A DNA stretch of 64,000 nucleotides from Halomonas colorata (GCF_014897985.1 NZ_JABUZA010000008.1:62001-126000), one strand, 5' to 3'. Positions 19,360 through 28,431 are shown, counted from the stretch's first letter. Notes: a model not told the origin generated them from the sequence alone. Numbers and translations are program-made.

Positions 19360-20064
19360 CTATGCGTCGATCTGATAGGCGCTTAGTTGGTTAACCTGCG
19401 CAACACTACCGTTCCAAATCATTTCCAGATGGGTCGTCTGAACGACATCGCTTACCTGTCGAGGTGTCATGAGCGCCCAGCACGTGGCTTCAGGTTCACG
19501 TACCGAGTGATAACGAAGCCCGCCTGCCTGAGCCTCACGCACTGACCAGCCAAGTACTCTTGAAGTACGGTAGTCACTAGGGGCGTAAATCGGGTTGGAG
19601 CGTTTAAGCACTGTTGCGTCCCGACAGCCTCGCTCATTAAATGCGCACTTCAAGCCACGAAAAACGAAGCGCTCAAAGTGCAGGCCTGCAATCTTCGCCC
19701 AGTAAATTTGTTGATGATATTTCACTTCCGCAATTGCAGTTGCCAAATTATCGGCCACATACAACACCCCAAACCCGCCATCACTAAACCGTGACCCGCT
19801 GGGGTTTACGTGGGTAAACGGTGCCACGGCGTATGAGCATCCGCGAATACCAAACGGTATCTCCTTAACGGGCAACAGGGCCAGATTACCTACTTGATTT
19901 TGCAGACGCGGGTTGGTTAATGTCTGAAGCGCATGCAGCGCCGCAAACTCATCTTCGTCGGCGACATCATCAAATAGGTCTATCGGCGGAAACTTACTGT
20001 TAATCAACCGATAGCCAATAACGGGCTGAGCGGGCAGCTCGGGCAGTGTTTCAAGCGCTACCAT
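19360..20064 (-). CDS. RES-domain toxin
   Basis: 234-residue RES-family protein. RES toxins of known systems (MbcT, ParT) degrade or ADP-ribosylate targets using NAD+. The characteristic Arg-Glu-Ser set is visible as Arg in IGYRLINSKF, Glu in AIAEVKYHQQ and the late Ser in YHSVREPEA. The aromatic FSDGGFGVLYVADN segment matches the NAD-binding core. The N-terminus is longer than in the smallest RES toxins. It overlaps the antitoxin stop by 7 bases, giving the antitoxin-first order usual for RES/Xre pairs. Whether it kills by NAD+ loss is untested here. Confidence 0.85.
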   Translation of the reverse strand: MVALETLPELPAQPVIGYRLINSKFPPIDLFDDVADEDEFAALHALQTLTNPRLQNQVGNLALLPVKEIPFGIRGCSYAVAPFTHVNPSGSRFSDGGFGVLYVADNLATAIAEVKYHQQIYWAKIAGLHFERFVFRGLKCAFNERGCRDATVLKRSNPIYAPSDYRTSRVLGWSVREAQAGGLRYHSVREPEATCWALMTPRQVSDVVQTTHLEMIWNGSVAQVNQLSAYQIDA

Positions 20065-20456
20065 TGCGCGCCTCGCAGGCTATCAATGCGCTTAAACGTT
20101 TCATAGAGCGCGGCAAAGTCACCGCTACTCATCACATCCAACGGCGTACGCCCGTTAAAATAGGGATTATGGTTTGTCATTTTGACGAACCCGTAGAGGT
20201 TATCCGGGTTTTCAAACAGCATACGCAGTGCCGCGTGAATATTAAGCAGATAACTGATCCGTGTCAGCTGGTCGCTATCAAGCTTTATCTCGTCAATATC
20301 GCCCCGCCTCGCTCGAGCATAAGTACTGTGAGATACCCGCAGTATGGCTTCGCCCTGCTCTCCACTCGCCCGCCATTTATCCAAAATGCGAACGGCGGCT
20401 TTTAAACCGGCAGCCGCGGCAGCTTTGTTCTGAGCAATATTATTGGCTGTTTGCAT
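20058..20456 (-). CDS. Xre/MbcA/ParS-type antitoxin
   Basis: 132-residue antitoxin partner of the RES toxin. The N-terminal helical part carries a helix-turn-helix-like segment (VSHSTYARARRGDIDEIKLD). The C-terminal DUF2384-type part (IHAALRMLFENPDNLYGFVK, then NGRTPLDVMSSGD) forms the toxin-binding region with the typical GRTPLD motif. The start is placed at the ATG after AAAGG, because the longer frame runs through the operator region. It is likely autoregulated through repeats just upstream. Confidence 0.85.
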   Translation of the reverse strand: MQTANNIAQNKAAAAAGLKAAVRILDKWRASGEQGEAILRVSHSTYARARRGDIDEIKLDSDQLTRISYLLNIHAALRMLFENPDNLYGFVKMTNHNPYFNGRTPLDVMSSGDFAALYETFKRIDSLRGAQW

Positions 20457-20457
20457 A

Positions 20458-20509
20458 ACAGATACCTTTAATCTATCTGTAAATACTAGAGCACAAAAAA
20501 AGTATCTGC
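20458..20509 (-). promoter_or_regulatory. operator-like repeats upstream of the RES/Xre unit
   Basis: ACAGATA and TATCTGT form a perfect inverted repeat with a 9-base spacer (20458-20480). A third half-site TATCTG lies at 20503-20508. The repeat sits right at the antitoxin start, as expected for autoregulation by an antitoxin dimer. Confidence 0.55.
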
Positions 20510-20562
20510 AAACATAGCGAAGGCTTTGGTTGATAAAAACGGCTTTTAGAGGCACAAAAAAA

Positions 20563-20591
20563 GCCCCATGCCGTTTTTCCAGACATGGGGC
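20563..20591 (-). terminator. terminator of the TRAP operon
   Basis: Read on the minus strand, GCCCCATG and CATGGGGC enclose a 13-base loop and are followed by a run of eight T (A run at 20555-20562). It lies just past the TRAP large subunit stop. Confidence 0.8.
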
Positions 20592-20604
20592 CTAACTAAT
20601 ACGC

Positions 20605-21894
20605 TTAAAACGCTTTAGGGAACATCATTTGAGGCAGGAACAAAAATACGCTGGGCAGAAGAATAAGTGCCAAGATGACCGCCATGATTAATCCAACCAA
20701 AGGTAGCACTGCCATAAAAGCACGCGGCATGGAAACTTCACCAATTTGGGTGGCGATTAACAAGCAGATGCCATAGGGCGGCGTTATCAGGCCCAGAGTT
20801 AATGACAAGATAACCACTAATGCCATGTGGATTTGATTAATATCCGCAGCGATACAAATACCCTGAATAATCGGCAAGAAAATAATAACGGCCGTCACGG
20901 GGCTTAATACCGTCCCGATCACTAGCATAAAGAACATCACCATCAGCATGATGCCAACACGGTGGTCAGTCACCGATAAAATGAAGTTGGCGACATCCTG
21001 GGCAATCCCCAGATAAGAAATTAACCAGCCCATAATGCCCGCCGAGGCAACCGCAAACATAGGCAGCGAAAAAGAGATTGCTGACTCTGCCAGAATAGAC
21101 GGCAATTGCTTAAAACGAATCGCGCGATAAAACACAACCGCTAGAATCAAGCCGACTAATACCGCTACCGATGCGGCTTCTGTCGCGGTAAAAACACCGG
21201 TGGTAATACCGCCAAGCACCACGAGAGGCAAGGCCATCGGCGGAGCCGCGACAACCGCAGTGCGCCCCATTTGCTTAAAGGAAAACTTGCCTGTCGCTTT
21301 AATATTTTCCCGCTTGGCGATGTAGTAGACGTAGCCCATTTGCATAAGCCCTACCAGAACCCCTGGAAGGACGCCGCCTAGAAAAAGCGCACCGACCGAT
21401 ACGTTGCCAAACGCACCGTAAATAACCATCAGAATCGAAGGCGGAATAATACCGCCTAATACCGATGAGGCAGCGGTTAAAGCAACGGCAAAGGGAGCCG
21501 GATAGCCCGACTTTTTCATCGCCGGAATCAACACGGCGCCAACGCTTGCCGTATCGGCCGCAGCCGAGCCGGAGAGACTGGCAAACATCATGGAGACCAT
21601 GACGTTAATATGCCCAAGCCCACCGCGCACATGCCCGACTGAACTATCAGCAAATTTGAGCAGGCGATCCGTGATCCCGCCATCATTCATCAGGCGTCCC
21701 AGTAATAGAAAAAACGGGACGGCTAAAAGCGGAAACGAATTAATGCTGGCAAACATCTGGTTGGCAACCGACGTCAGCGACAGCCCCATTTCCAAAATAG
21801 TAAAAATAGACGCCAAGCCAATAGCAAAGGCAATCGGCACACTCAGTGCGATCAGCAGTAAAAAGCTGCCGATTAGTATAATTAGTGGGCTCAT
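20605..21894 (-). CDS. dctM: TRAP transporter large permease subunit (DctM)
   Basis: 429-residue membrane subunit with about 12 helices, driving solute import with the sodium gradient. Family stretches are FPLLAVPFFLLLGRLM, MFASLSGSAAADTASVGAVL and GIIPPSILMVIYG. It forms a complex with the small subunit, whose stop it overlaps by 4 bases (ATGA). The start is set by that overlap; an upstream extension lacks support. Last gene of the eight-gene operon. The substrate is unknown; see the operon finding. Confidence 0.92.
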   Translation of the reverse strand: MSPLIILIGSFLLLIALSVPIAFAIGLASIFTILEMGLSLTSVANQMFASINSFPLLAVPFFLLLGRLMNDGGITDRLLKFADSSVGHVRGGLGHINVMVSMMFASLSGSAAADTASVGAVLIPAMKKSGYPAPFAVALTAASSVLGGIIPPSILMVIYGAFGNVSVGALFLGGVLPGVLVGLMQMGYVYYIAKRENIKATGKFSFKQMGRTAVVAAPPMALPLVVLGGITTGVFTATEAASVAVLVGLILAVVFYRAIRFKQLPSILAESAISFSLPMFAVASAGIMGWLISYLGIAQDVANFILSVTDHRVGIMLMVMFFMLVIGTVLSPVTAVIIFLPIIQGICIAADINQIHMALVVILSLTLGLITPPYGICLLIATQIGEVSMPRAFMAVLPLVGLIMAVILALILLPSVFLFLPQMMFPKAF

Positions 21895-22397
21895 GAGCCT
21901 TCCACCCCATTCATTCGCTTGACCTTGCCGCCATTGCAAAGCGCCACCATATCGTCGTAAATAACTTCAATGGAAAATAAAAGCATAGCGAGGCCGGCAA
22001 CAGGCAAGGCAGCAAATACATAGGCCATCGGCGTTCCCAGCGCTACCGAACGACGATTCCACCCCATATCCACCAGAATATTGCCATGCACCACCAGCAC
22101 ATAAATCAGCGGCAGGCAGGCTAGGCTGCCAAATAGGCGCAGCACACGCTGGGTAATGACAAACTGTGGGGGGAAAATATCGATCACATAGTGCTTGCGC
22201 TTACGCACTGCAACCGCCGCGCCAATAAATACCGCCCAAATAAAACAAGCCATTGCCACTTCATCTGTCCAGGAGACAGAGATTTTTAAGTAATTTCGCG
22301 CAACTACTTGATAGAGAACGGTCAAGATAAAAGCGGCAAACAAAGACCCCGCTAAACACAGCAAGAGCTTTTCCACTACATCATTGATTTTCCGCAT
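21891..22397 (-). CDS. dctQ: TRAP transporter small permease subunit (DctQ)
   Basis: 168-residue small membrane subunit with four hydrophobic helices. It has the conserved SWTDEVAMACFIWAVFIGAA segment around residues 42-61 and the RKRKHYVID motif after helix two. It bridges the binding protein and large subunit. It lies between the DctP and DctM genes with an 80-base gap upstream and a 4-base overlap downstream. Confidence 0.9.
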   Translation of the reverse strand: MRKINDVVEKLLLCLAGSLFAAFILTVLYQVVARNYLKISVSWTDEVAMACFIWAVFIGAAVAVRKRKHYVIDIFPPQFVITQRVLRLFGSLACLPLIYVLVVHGNILVDMGWNRRSVALGTPMAYVFAALPVAGLAMLLFSIEVIYDDMVALCNGGKVKRMNGVEGS

Positions 22398-22477
22398 TCG
22401 TCTGTCCTTTTATTGGCACGCGCCGCTTCTCCGCCCCACGCTGTGGTGCAAAGAAGGCGGCATGCTGGTCAAGGTCT

Positions 22478-23464
22478 TTATAGGCTGCGGATAGTCTCGA
22501 GCAGGTCAGTTAAACCGCGCTCTTCAGCAAACTCATCGTGCAAAGGCACCACTTGATCGATAAACGCCTGTTTATCAACCTCCGTCACGGTAACCCCGAG
22601 GTCTTCAAACTGCTTGATAAACTCGGCATCGTACTCAACCCCCTTCTCAGTGCCATATTCACCGGCATGCTGAGCCGCTTGCTGAATAATGGTCTGATCT
22701 TCTTCAGAGAACCGATTGAAGCGGTTTTCGCTGATCGAGATGTGGCTCATCATGATCTGGTGTTCCGTTTTGGCATGAAACGGTGCTACTTCGTATAAAC
22801 GGCTTGAAAGATAGCCGCTAATAGTGCTCTCGAACGCACCAACAACACCGGTCTGCAAGCCGGTATAAATTTCTGTCCAGGGAAGCGACGTAGTTAATGC
22901 ACCCGCCAGTTGCCATGTTTCAGCATCCAGGCGCGAACCTGTAACGCGCATTTTTACGCCTTCCAAATCAGACGGCTCTACGACCGGACCGGTATTGGTA
23001 CTCAGGTTACGCGTTCCGCCGCCGGTCAAACTCAAAAGCTTTAGCCCAACGCCAGCATCGGTCATAGCCTGATCAAAATAACTATAAACCGCCGACTCAG
23101 GAGCGGTTGCCGCACGGAACTCATCCATGTCCTGGAACAGATAGTTAAGGCTGAAAATTTCGAAATCCGGAACATAGGGAGCCACATTCATCACCCCACC
23201 AATGATCATATCCGTGGTGCCAATGCGAATCTCATCCACCATGGTCTGGTCATTGCCTAACTGACCGCCCGGGAAAATTTGCACCGTAATACGATTATCC
23301 GTCGCTTCTTCAACCTCTGCCTTAAAGGCTTCTGCAGCGTCAATCCAGGGATGTGGCGCACTCACTACGGTACCCAGACGCAGGGTTTCTGCCAGTGCCG
23401 GGGATGCCATCAACAAGGATACAGCGCTTACCAATGCCAGACGGGGGAACGTATGTTTAATCAT
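22478..23464 (-). CDS. dctP: TRAP transporter solute-binding protein (DctP)
   Basis: 328-residue periplasmic receptor with signal peptide ending SPALA. DctP-type motifs visible are FPGGQLGNDQTMVDEIRIGT, the selectivity-helix arginine in GVKMRVTGSRL (this Arg binds a substrate carboxylate in the family) and ALTTSLPWTEIYTGLQTGVV. A carboxylated substrate is therefore likely. It follows the CMD-fold genes after 57 bases and is probably co-transcribed with them, linking import to the enzymes upstream. Confidence 0.9.
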   Translation of the reverse strand: MIKHTFPRLALVSAVSLLMASPALAETLRLGTVVSAPHPWIDAAEAFKAEVEEATDNRITVQIFPGGQLGNDQTMVDEIRIGTTDMIIGGVMNVAPYVPDFEIFSLNYLFQDMDEFRAATAPESAVYSYFDQAMTDAGVGLKLLSLTGGGTRNLSTNTGPVVEPSDLEGVKMRVTGSRLDAETWQLAGALTTSLPWTEIYTGLQTGVVGAFESTISGYLSSRLYEVAPFHAKTEHQIMMSHISISENRFNRFSEEDQTIIQQAAQHAGEYGTEKGVEYDAEFIKQFEDLGVTVTEVDKQAFIDQVVPLHDEFAEERGLTDLLETIRSL

Positions 23465-23521
23465 GGGGAGTCCTTCGAATGTGTCAGCGTTTCTTTAATT
23501 TTCAGTGTCAGGGCTTAAAGA

Positions 23522-24100
23522 TCAGAGGTTAGAAACAGGTTCGCCAAGGGTATGCATTAACCGGTTTGCCCAGCCAAACAGCGTGGTTGAAAGTGTTAAA
23601 TCAACAATTTCCTGATCGTCAAGACCCACATCGCGCAAGCTTTGAATATCACTATCGGTTACGTTAGGTGGGCACTCGGACAGGCGCATCGCGAACTTTA
23701 AAATAGCTCTGATGCGAGATTCCAGATCCGCCTCTTTACCGCGCAGGAAGATATCCTGCATGACCTTTTCATCGCCCACGATATTGTTATAACGATGGGC
23801 ATGAACGGCCGCGCAGTAAATGCAGCGGTTGACCACGGAGGCAGCCACCGCGCCTAACTCACGCTCATCCCGCGACAGCCCGCCTTTATCGTACATAATG
23901 CCGTTAAACAACGAGGTACGAATCCGCAACGACTCAGGATCGTGCGCCAGCACCAGCACATAATCAGAGATTTTAGTATTGGAAGGCGTTTCTTTCAGCG
24001 CTTCATGCTGGGCAGGCGTGGCGCTATCTAAGTCGATAGGCGTGATATAGGGGCGCCAGGTGGGGATTCGCGACGTAAATTTATGAATAACGCGGCTCAT
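23522..24100 (-). CDS. peroxidase-related CMD/AhpD-fold protein
   Basis: 192-residue member of the carboxymuconolactone decarboxylase/AhpD superfamily. The thiol redox motif is CIYCAAVHAHR near residue 92, with the resolving cysteine and nearby His of AhpD-like alkylhydroperoxidases. It resembles the Avi_7169-type 'alkylhydroperoxidase domain' group that usually occurs next to a partner CMD protein. Its start overlaps the stop of that partner by 4 bases. The role may be removal of a peroxide or radical by-product of the flavin monooxygenase; that is inference. Confidence 0.8.
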   Translation of the reverse strand: MSRVIHKFTSRIPTWRPYITPIDLDSATPAQHEALKETPSNTKISDYVLVLAHDPESLRIRTSLFNGIMYDKGGLSRDERELGAVAASVVNRCIYCAAVHAHRYNNIVGDEKVMQDIFLRGKEADLESRIRAILKFAMRLSECPPNVTDSDIQSLRDVGLDDQEIVDLTLSTTLFGWANRLMHTLGEPVSNL

Positions 24101-24606
24101 TTAGCTTCTCCCACTTTATCTTTTCCCATCACGCTTAGTACCGCCGCAACGCGCAGCTGATAGTTAACAAATGCCACTAGGCCTGCCAGCCGAACGATAT
24201 CGCTTTCTTCAATACCCGCCTCTTTGAGCGCTTGAATATCTTCCTTCGTGGCATCGCGGGGGCGCTGAGTGACTAAATCAACGTAAGTCACCATGGCACA
24301 AAGGCGTATTTCGTTTGCGGGAGGCTGGTTACCAGGCTCGGCAAGCTGGTAAGGATCAGCATCACTGCCATAGCCCGCGAGTAAATTAGCATAGTGCTGG
24401 GTCAAACCCGCCTGCTGGCAAATACGCGCCATCCGACATGCCAGAGCCGCTCTGATGTCGGCAGGCACTTGGCCTGCATCACTCGGCAATAAAGCCGCTT
24501 CGTAGGAAGCCTGGGTGAGATCCATCAGCTTGTGGCGCACAGCCAGCGCATCTGCCAACGGGCCAGTAGAGGGCACATTAGCCGCTTGTTCTAATACATG
24601 AGTCAT
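24097..24606 (-). CDS. CMD-domain protein, Avi_7170-like
   Basis: 169-residue protein of the CMD superfamily. It lacks the CxxC redox pair of its neighbour; the only cysteines are in LACRMARICQQAG and EIRLCAMVT. It resembles the Avi_7170 family, which occurs in tandem with peroxidase-related CMD proteins. The start follows AAGGAATC. It lies 43 bases after the flavoprotein gene. The two CMD proteins may form a heteromeric complex with one catalytic and one structural subunit; that is inference. Confidence 0.78.
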   Translation of the reverse strand: MTHVLEQAANVPSTGPLADALAVRHKLMDLTQASYEAALLPSDAGQVPADIRAALACRMARICQQAGLTQHYANLLAGYGSDADPYQLAEPGNQPPANEIRLCAMVTYVDLVTQRPRDATKEDIQALKEAGIEESDIVRLAGLVAFVNYQLRVAAVLSVMGKDKVGEAK

Positions 24607-24649
24607 GGTGATTCCTTGCTTTTTAATACGCTACTTATTAATACGCCAC

Positions 24650-26119
24650 TTAGGCGTTAGCAGTCGCATCAGGTAAAGGCGTCGCTTGCCACTCATCGCC
24701 TAATAATTCTGGCGAATCGTACTGCTCAAGCCGCTGCCAGTGACGTTCGACATCTTCCCGGTAAAGATTGGCGGCAATTGCACCTGCTAGCCAGCTTGCG
24801 CCCTCACTGATCCCTGGAATATCGCCACTGACCTTGCCCAGGCTCACGGTCGCGCCATAGTTAAAGCAGTGAATATTACGCAACCAGGGTGCGGCTCCCG
24901 GCTCACGCTCCTGGAACGCAAAGTCACGCTGTACGTAAGGAAAGTTACCTAACTCGTCGTTCTTAAGCTCGGCGGGCGGCTGGTAGCAATCGCGCCATAG
25001 CAGAATACGGTCGGCGTAGCCGGCAAGCTCTGTGCGCGCCAGGGGGTCGATTTCAAAACCGGTGCCCAGGATCAAATAATCACAACGCACAGTACCCTGC
25101 TGGGTTTCAATAACAATCTCATCGCCCTCCATCTGCATGGTTTTTACACCACAGTCAAAGTGGAAATAAGCATTGTCATGACGGCTAACGCGTAAGGTGG
25201 AGCCGCGGGGTGGCGGCGTTTGGGTGGCAAACGAGTAGTGCATAATTTGCCAGCGCCACTCATCGGGCAATGTGGCGTAGCCATGGGTAAAGCCAAAGGA
25301 CCCGATGCCCATCATTTTATTGATAGTGGGCATCTGCGGGCGACGAATTAAAAAGCGTACTTCCTGAGCACCATGCTCCAATGCCTCGGCGGCATTATCA
25401 ACCGCAGAAGCCCCTACCCCAATCACCACTACCCGCTTGTCTTTTAAACGTGCAAAGTCGATCTCATCCGCCGAGTGCGACCAGGCGTTGCCGGGCAGGT
25501 TATTAACGAATGCTGGAATTTTAGGTGCGCCAGTGCCTTCACGGCCAGTCGCCATTACTAGTTTTCGGGTAAGCACGGTGTTGCTGGGCGCACCGGCGCC
25601 TGAAAGCTCAAGCCTTAACAAATCACCTTCGGGCGTAACGTGCTCGACCTTTACGTCATTCTCAACGGGGAGCTTTAATACGTCGCGGTACCAGCTTAAA
25701 TAGGCCATCCAGGTGGGGCGCGGAATTTTATCAAGCGCTTCCCATGCCGGGTTACCGAACTGCGCTTCATACCAAGCCCTGAACGTGAGCGATGCAAACC
25801 CATAACTGGGGCCAGGCAAGGTTTTGGGAGAGCGCAAGGTTTCCATACGCGCGTAGTTCAGCCAAGGGCCTTCTAGACCAGCCGGATTACGGTCGAAAAT
25901 ACGGATATTGCTAATGCCACCGGATAGCAGCGCAAAGGCTGCCACCATGCCGCACTGCCCGCTGCCAATAACCACCACATCATGCACAGGCTGCCCGTCT
26001 TCCATCACCTGGGGAGGTACCCAGTTAGCGGGTGGAATATTCAAACATGCCAAGTCGTATTGAACGCGGGCATTAAGCGCTTCTAAGCCTGCGCCCGCCA
26101 GTGAAGGGGTCATGGTCAT
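24650..26119 (-). CDS. flavin-containing monooxygenase-like protein
   Basis: 489-residue flavoprotein with two Rossmann motifs: FAD site VVVIGSGQCGMVAA near residue 50 and NADPH site VVVIGVGASAVDNAAE near residue 230. Between them, PGNAWSHSADEIDF resembles the FMO-identifying motif. Such enzymes oxygenate N, S or carbonyl groups. The start overlaps the stop of the PLP enzyme by 4 bases; an ATG two codons in is an alternative. The long N-terminal extension before the FAD site (about 45 residues) is notable. The substrate is unknown. Confidence 0.82.
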   Translation of the reverse strand: MTMTPSLAGAGLEALNARVQYDLACLNIPPANWVPPQVMEDGQPVHDVVVIGSGQCGMVAAFALLSGGISNIRIFDRNPAGLEGPWLNYARMETLRSPKTLPGPSYGFASLTFRAWYEAQFGNPAWEALDKIPRPTWMAYLSWYRDVLKLPVENDVKVEHVTPEGDLLRLELSGAGAPSNTVLTRKLVMATGREGTGAPKIPAFVNNLPGNAWSHSADEIDFARLKDKRVVVIGVGASAVDNAAEALEHGAQEVRFLIRRPQMPTINKMMGIGSFGFTHGYATLPDEWRWQIMHYSFATQTPPPRGSTLRVSRHDNAYFHFDCGVKTMQMEGDEIVIETQQGTVRCDYLILGTGFEIDPLARTELAGYADRILLWRDCYQPPAELKNDELGNFPYVQRDFAFQEREPGAAPWLRNIHCFNYGATVSLGKVSGDIPGISEGASWLAGAIAANLYREDVERHWQRLEQYDSPELLGDEWQATPLPDATANA

Positions 26120-27825
26120 TGCGTCATCTCGATTTGTGCCTGAATAGCCTGCTCCGCTTCATGAGGCCACCAGAACCAACGAACGGGTACATCTGTAAAC
26201 GGCGCATTCACCTCTAACGGCAGCGCTGTGGCCTGCTCAACGAGCTGCTGAGCCTGAGCAAAGCAATCGTCTTTTTCTGCCATTATGGTCGGCGCTTGGC
26301 GAGCATATTGCGGCAGAAGCGCATCCAAGAGATTCGTTGGCGCTTGGGTGGCGCTTTGATGGCGAGCAAGCCAAACGCCACTGGTTTCATCCACGGAATA
26401 CAGCTTCATCAGTACAGGTGCATAGCGGGCTATAAATTCGACTGCCGATATTACATAGTTAGCGGTCTCATTGCTAAAAAAGAAATTAAAACCGAGCCTT
26501 ACCCAACCTGGGCGATATAAGCTTCTGCCTTTTCGGACTAAATCTTCATGTTCAACTGCCGTTTTTTCATCTATTGATAGCAGCTCATGACCATAAGGAC
26601 CGGCACAGGAACAGCCACCCCTCGCCTGAATACCAAACAGGTCATTAAGCATGGCAACAATCAGGTTATGGTGAATGTCACGCCCACCCGCGCTTATATT
26701 GAATGAAAAGATCGCCAGTCGAGAAGCAGTCAAAGAGCCCAATAGATGAATATTGCTGACAGCTTGCCAACGTTTCATTGCCATCTCGACCAGCTCACTT
26801 TCGCGCGCCTCAATATTGGCAGCGCCGACCAGGTCTTTAATACGAAACGCAAAGCCCGCGCGAATATCGCCCAGGATGCCTGGTGTCCCGGCTTCTTCGC
26901 GCCGCTGAACGTTGGTTACATAGCGATGGTGCTGAGCCGTCACATAAGACACTGTGCCGCCGCCCGCCACGGAGGGTATGGGATTACGGCATAGCGCTTT
27001 GCGGATAACCAGAATGCCGGAGCTCCCCGGGCCACCCACAAATTTATGCGGCGACAAGAAAATCCCATCAATATGATCGCCCTCACCCGTGCCCGCTACG
27101 TCGATGCTCACATAAGGGCCACTGGCGGCATAATCGAGCAATACAATGCCTTCATGCCGGTGAACCAAGCGAGCCAGTGCGGTAACGTCTGTTTTAATAC
27201 CGGTGACATTAGAAGCTGCGGAAAACGCCACCACCTTTGTCTTGCGGTCAGCGTACTCTTCAAGACCTAGCGCCAACGACTCAAGGCAAGGGGTGCCGCT
27301 CTCGTTTAACGGAATACGCACCAGATCTACATCGCACTCACGCCACACAAGGTCATTAGAGTGATGTTCAAAGGGTCCGAGAAAGACAACGGGCCTGGAA
27401 AGCGACAAGGATTCAGACGGGGTTTGAAGACCAAGAATATGGCTACAGCGATTAATCGCAGCCGTTGCCCCTGCGCCGGCAAAGATAACGGCGTAATCGG
27501 CATCAGCGCCTACCGAACTCATTACTGCCTGGCGGGCCGCTTCACGAAGTTGAGTGGTGGTTTTACCGGTATAGGAGGTTTCGGTGTGGGTATTAGCGTA
27601 AAACGGTAACACCTGATGTCGCATGGCTTCTTCAACCAACCCCAGCGCCCGGCCCGATGCCGTGTAGTCAGCGTATAGAAGAGGCCGAGGCCCGAATGGC
27701 CCAGGAATAACCTCTCCCTCGCCAATCACGTCATCACGAATATATTCAATCCATTCAGATGACGTCGCCGAGTGGCAGCTCGGTAGTTTTTTTGACCTGT
27801 TCCATTGAGAAGCATGATGTGACAT
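26116..27825 (-). CDS. PLP-dependent aminotransferase class V / cysteine desulfurase-like protein
   Basis: 569-residue fold-type I PLP enzyme. The PLP lysine is in LSPHKFVGGPGSSG and a cysteine-rich GGCSCAGPYGHELL occupies the place of the catalytic loop of cysteine desulfurases. An N-terminal YADYTASGRAL and HTETSYTGKTT are typical of the family. Length exceeds the usual 400-450 by a C-terminal extension of about 120 residues. The indicated ATG lies 71 bases inside the lrp gene and has only a weak ribosome site; a GTG about 100 bases further on is possible. Could cleave C-S or act as a lyase on the transported substrate. Confidence 0.8.
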   Translation of the reverse strand: MSHHASQWNRSKKLPSCHSATSSEWIEYIRDDVIGEGEVIPGPFGPRPLLYADYTASGRALGLVEEAMRHQVLPFYANTHTETSYTGKTTTQLREAARQAVMSSVGADADYAVIFAGAGATAAINRCSHILGLQTPSESLSLSRPVVFLGPFEHHSNDLVWRECDVDLVRIPLNESGTPCLESLALGLEEYADRKTKVVAFSAASNVTGIKTDVTALARLVHRHEGIVLLDYAASGPYVSIDVAGTGEGDHIDGIFLSPHKFVGGPGSSGILVIRKALCRNPIPSVAGGGTVSYVTAQHHRYVTNVQRREEAGTPGILGDIRAGFAFRIKDLVGAANIEARESELVEMAMKRWQAVSNIHLLGSLTASRLAIFSFNISAGGRDIHHNLIVAMLNDLFGIQARGGCSCAGPYGHELLSIDEKTAVEHEDLVRKGRSLYRPGWVRLGFNFFFSNETANYVISAVEFIARYAPVLMKLYSVDETSGVWLARHQSATQAPTNLLDALLPQYARQAPTIMAEKDDCFAQAQQLVEQATALPLEVNAPFTDVPVRWFWWPHEAEQAIQAQIEMTQ

Positions 27826-28222
27826 TACTGAGCTCTATTTTAGCGATAAGCCTTTTATAAAAGGCATCAAACGATTGGTTATCGCGCGTAATGACCTTAA
27901 GCAAATAATCGTACTCTCCCGCTAGTCGATTAACTTCCATCACTTCGGGGAAGGACTGAACGGCTTCTTTAAAAGCATCCAGCCAGGTTTGATTGTGTTT
28001 ATCAGTTTTAATCATGACAAACACGGTCAAGCCAAGATTAAGCTTTTCAGGGTTTAGGACGGCGATTCTTTTTTCGATCACACCCTCTTTCTCAAGGCGC
28101 TGGATTCGACGCCAGCAAGGGGTTACCGAAAGCCCTATGCCTTCTGCAAGCTGGGCAATAGAAAGGTTATCATTATGCTGAAGCTGTTCAATAATTTTCA
28201 AATCAAATCGATCAATAAGCAA
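27755..28222 (-). CDS. Lrp/AsnC-family transcriptional regulator
   Basis: 155-residue regulator: helix-turn-helix (LSIAQLAEGIGLSVTPCWRR, residues 20-39) then an effector-binding alpha/beta domain (EYDYLLKVITRDNQSFDAFY). Lrp/AsnC members usually sense amino acids. The start is TTG, seven bases after GGAG. It is first in an eight-gene unit whose next gene starts inside it, so it is probably the dedicated regulator. This hints that the pathway substrate is an amino acid or related compound. Confidence 0.88.
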   Translation of the reverse strand: MLIDRFDLKIIEQLQHNDNLSIAQLAEGIGLSVTPCWRRIQRLEKEGVIEKRIAVLNPEKLNLGLTVFVMIKTDKHNQTWLDAFKEAVQSFPEVMEVNRLAGEYDYLLKVITRDNQSFDAFYKRLIAKIELSNVTSCFSMEQVKKTTELPLGDVI

Positions 28223-28431
28223 TTTATTTCTCCTGAAAGCTCTGAATAGGAATATATTTCCAAAACCACCACGAGAATACCAGTCAGAAGAAAGATTTTT
28301 TCATTGCGGCGCTTAATTACCAAACATTCAAAGCGCACAACAAAAGTGCAATCTCATAAAGCTTGCACTCAAACAATACATTAATAAAAAAGCTTATTTT
28401 AAATTAAAGCTATATTGCCCTTCTTAGTTAT

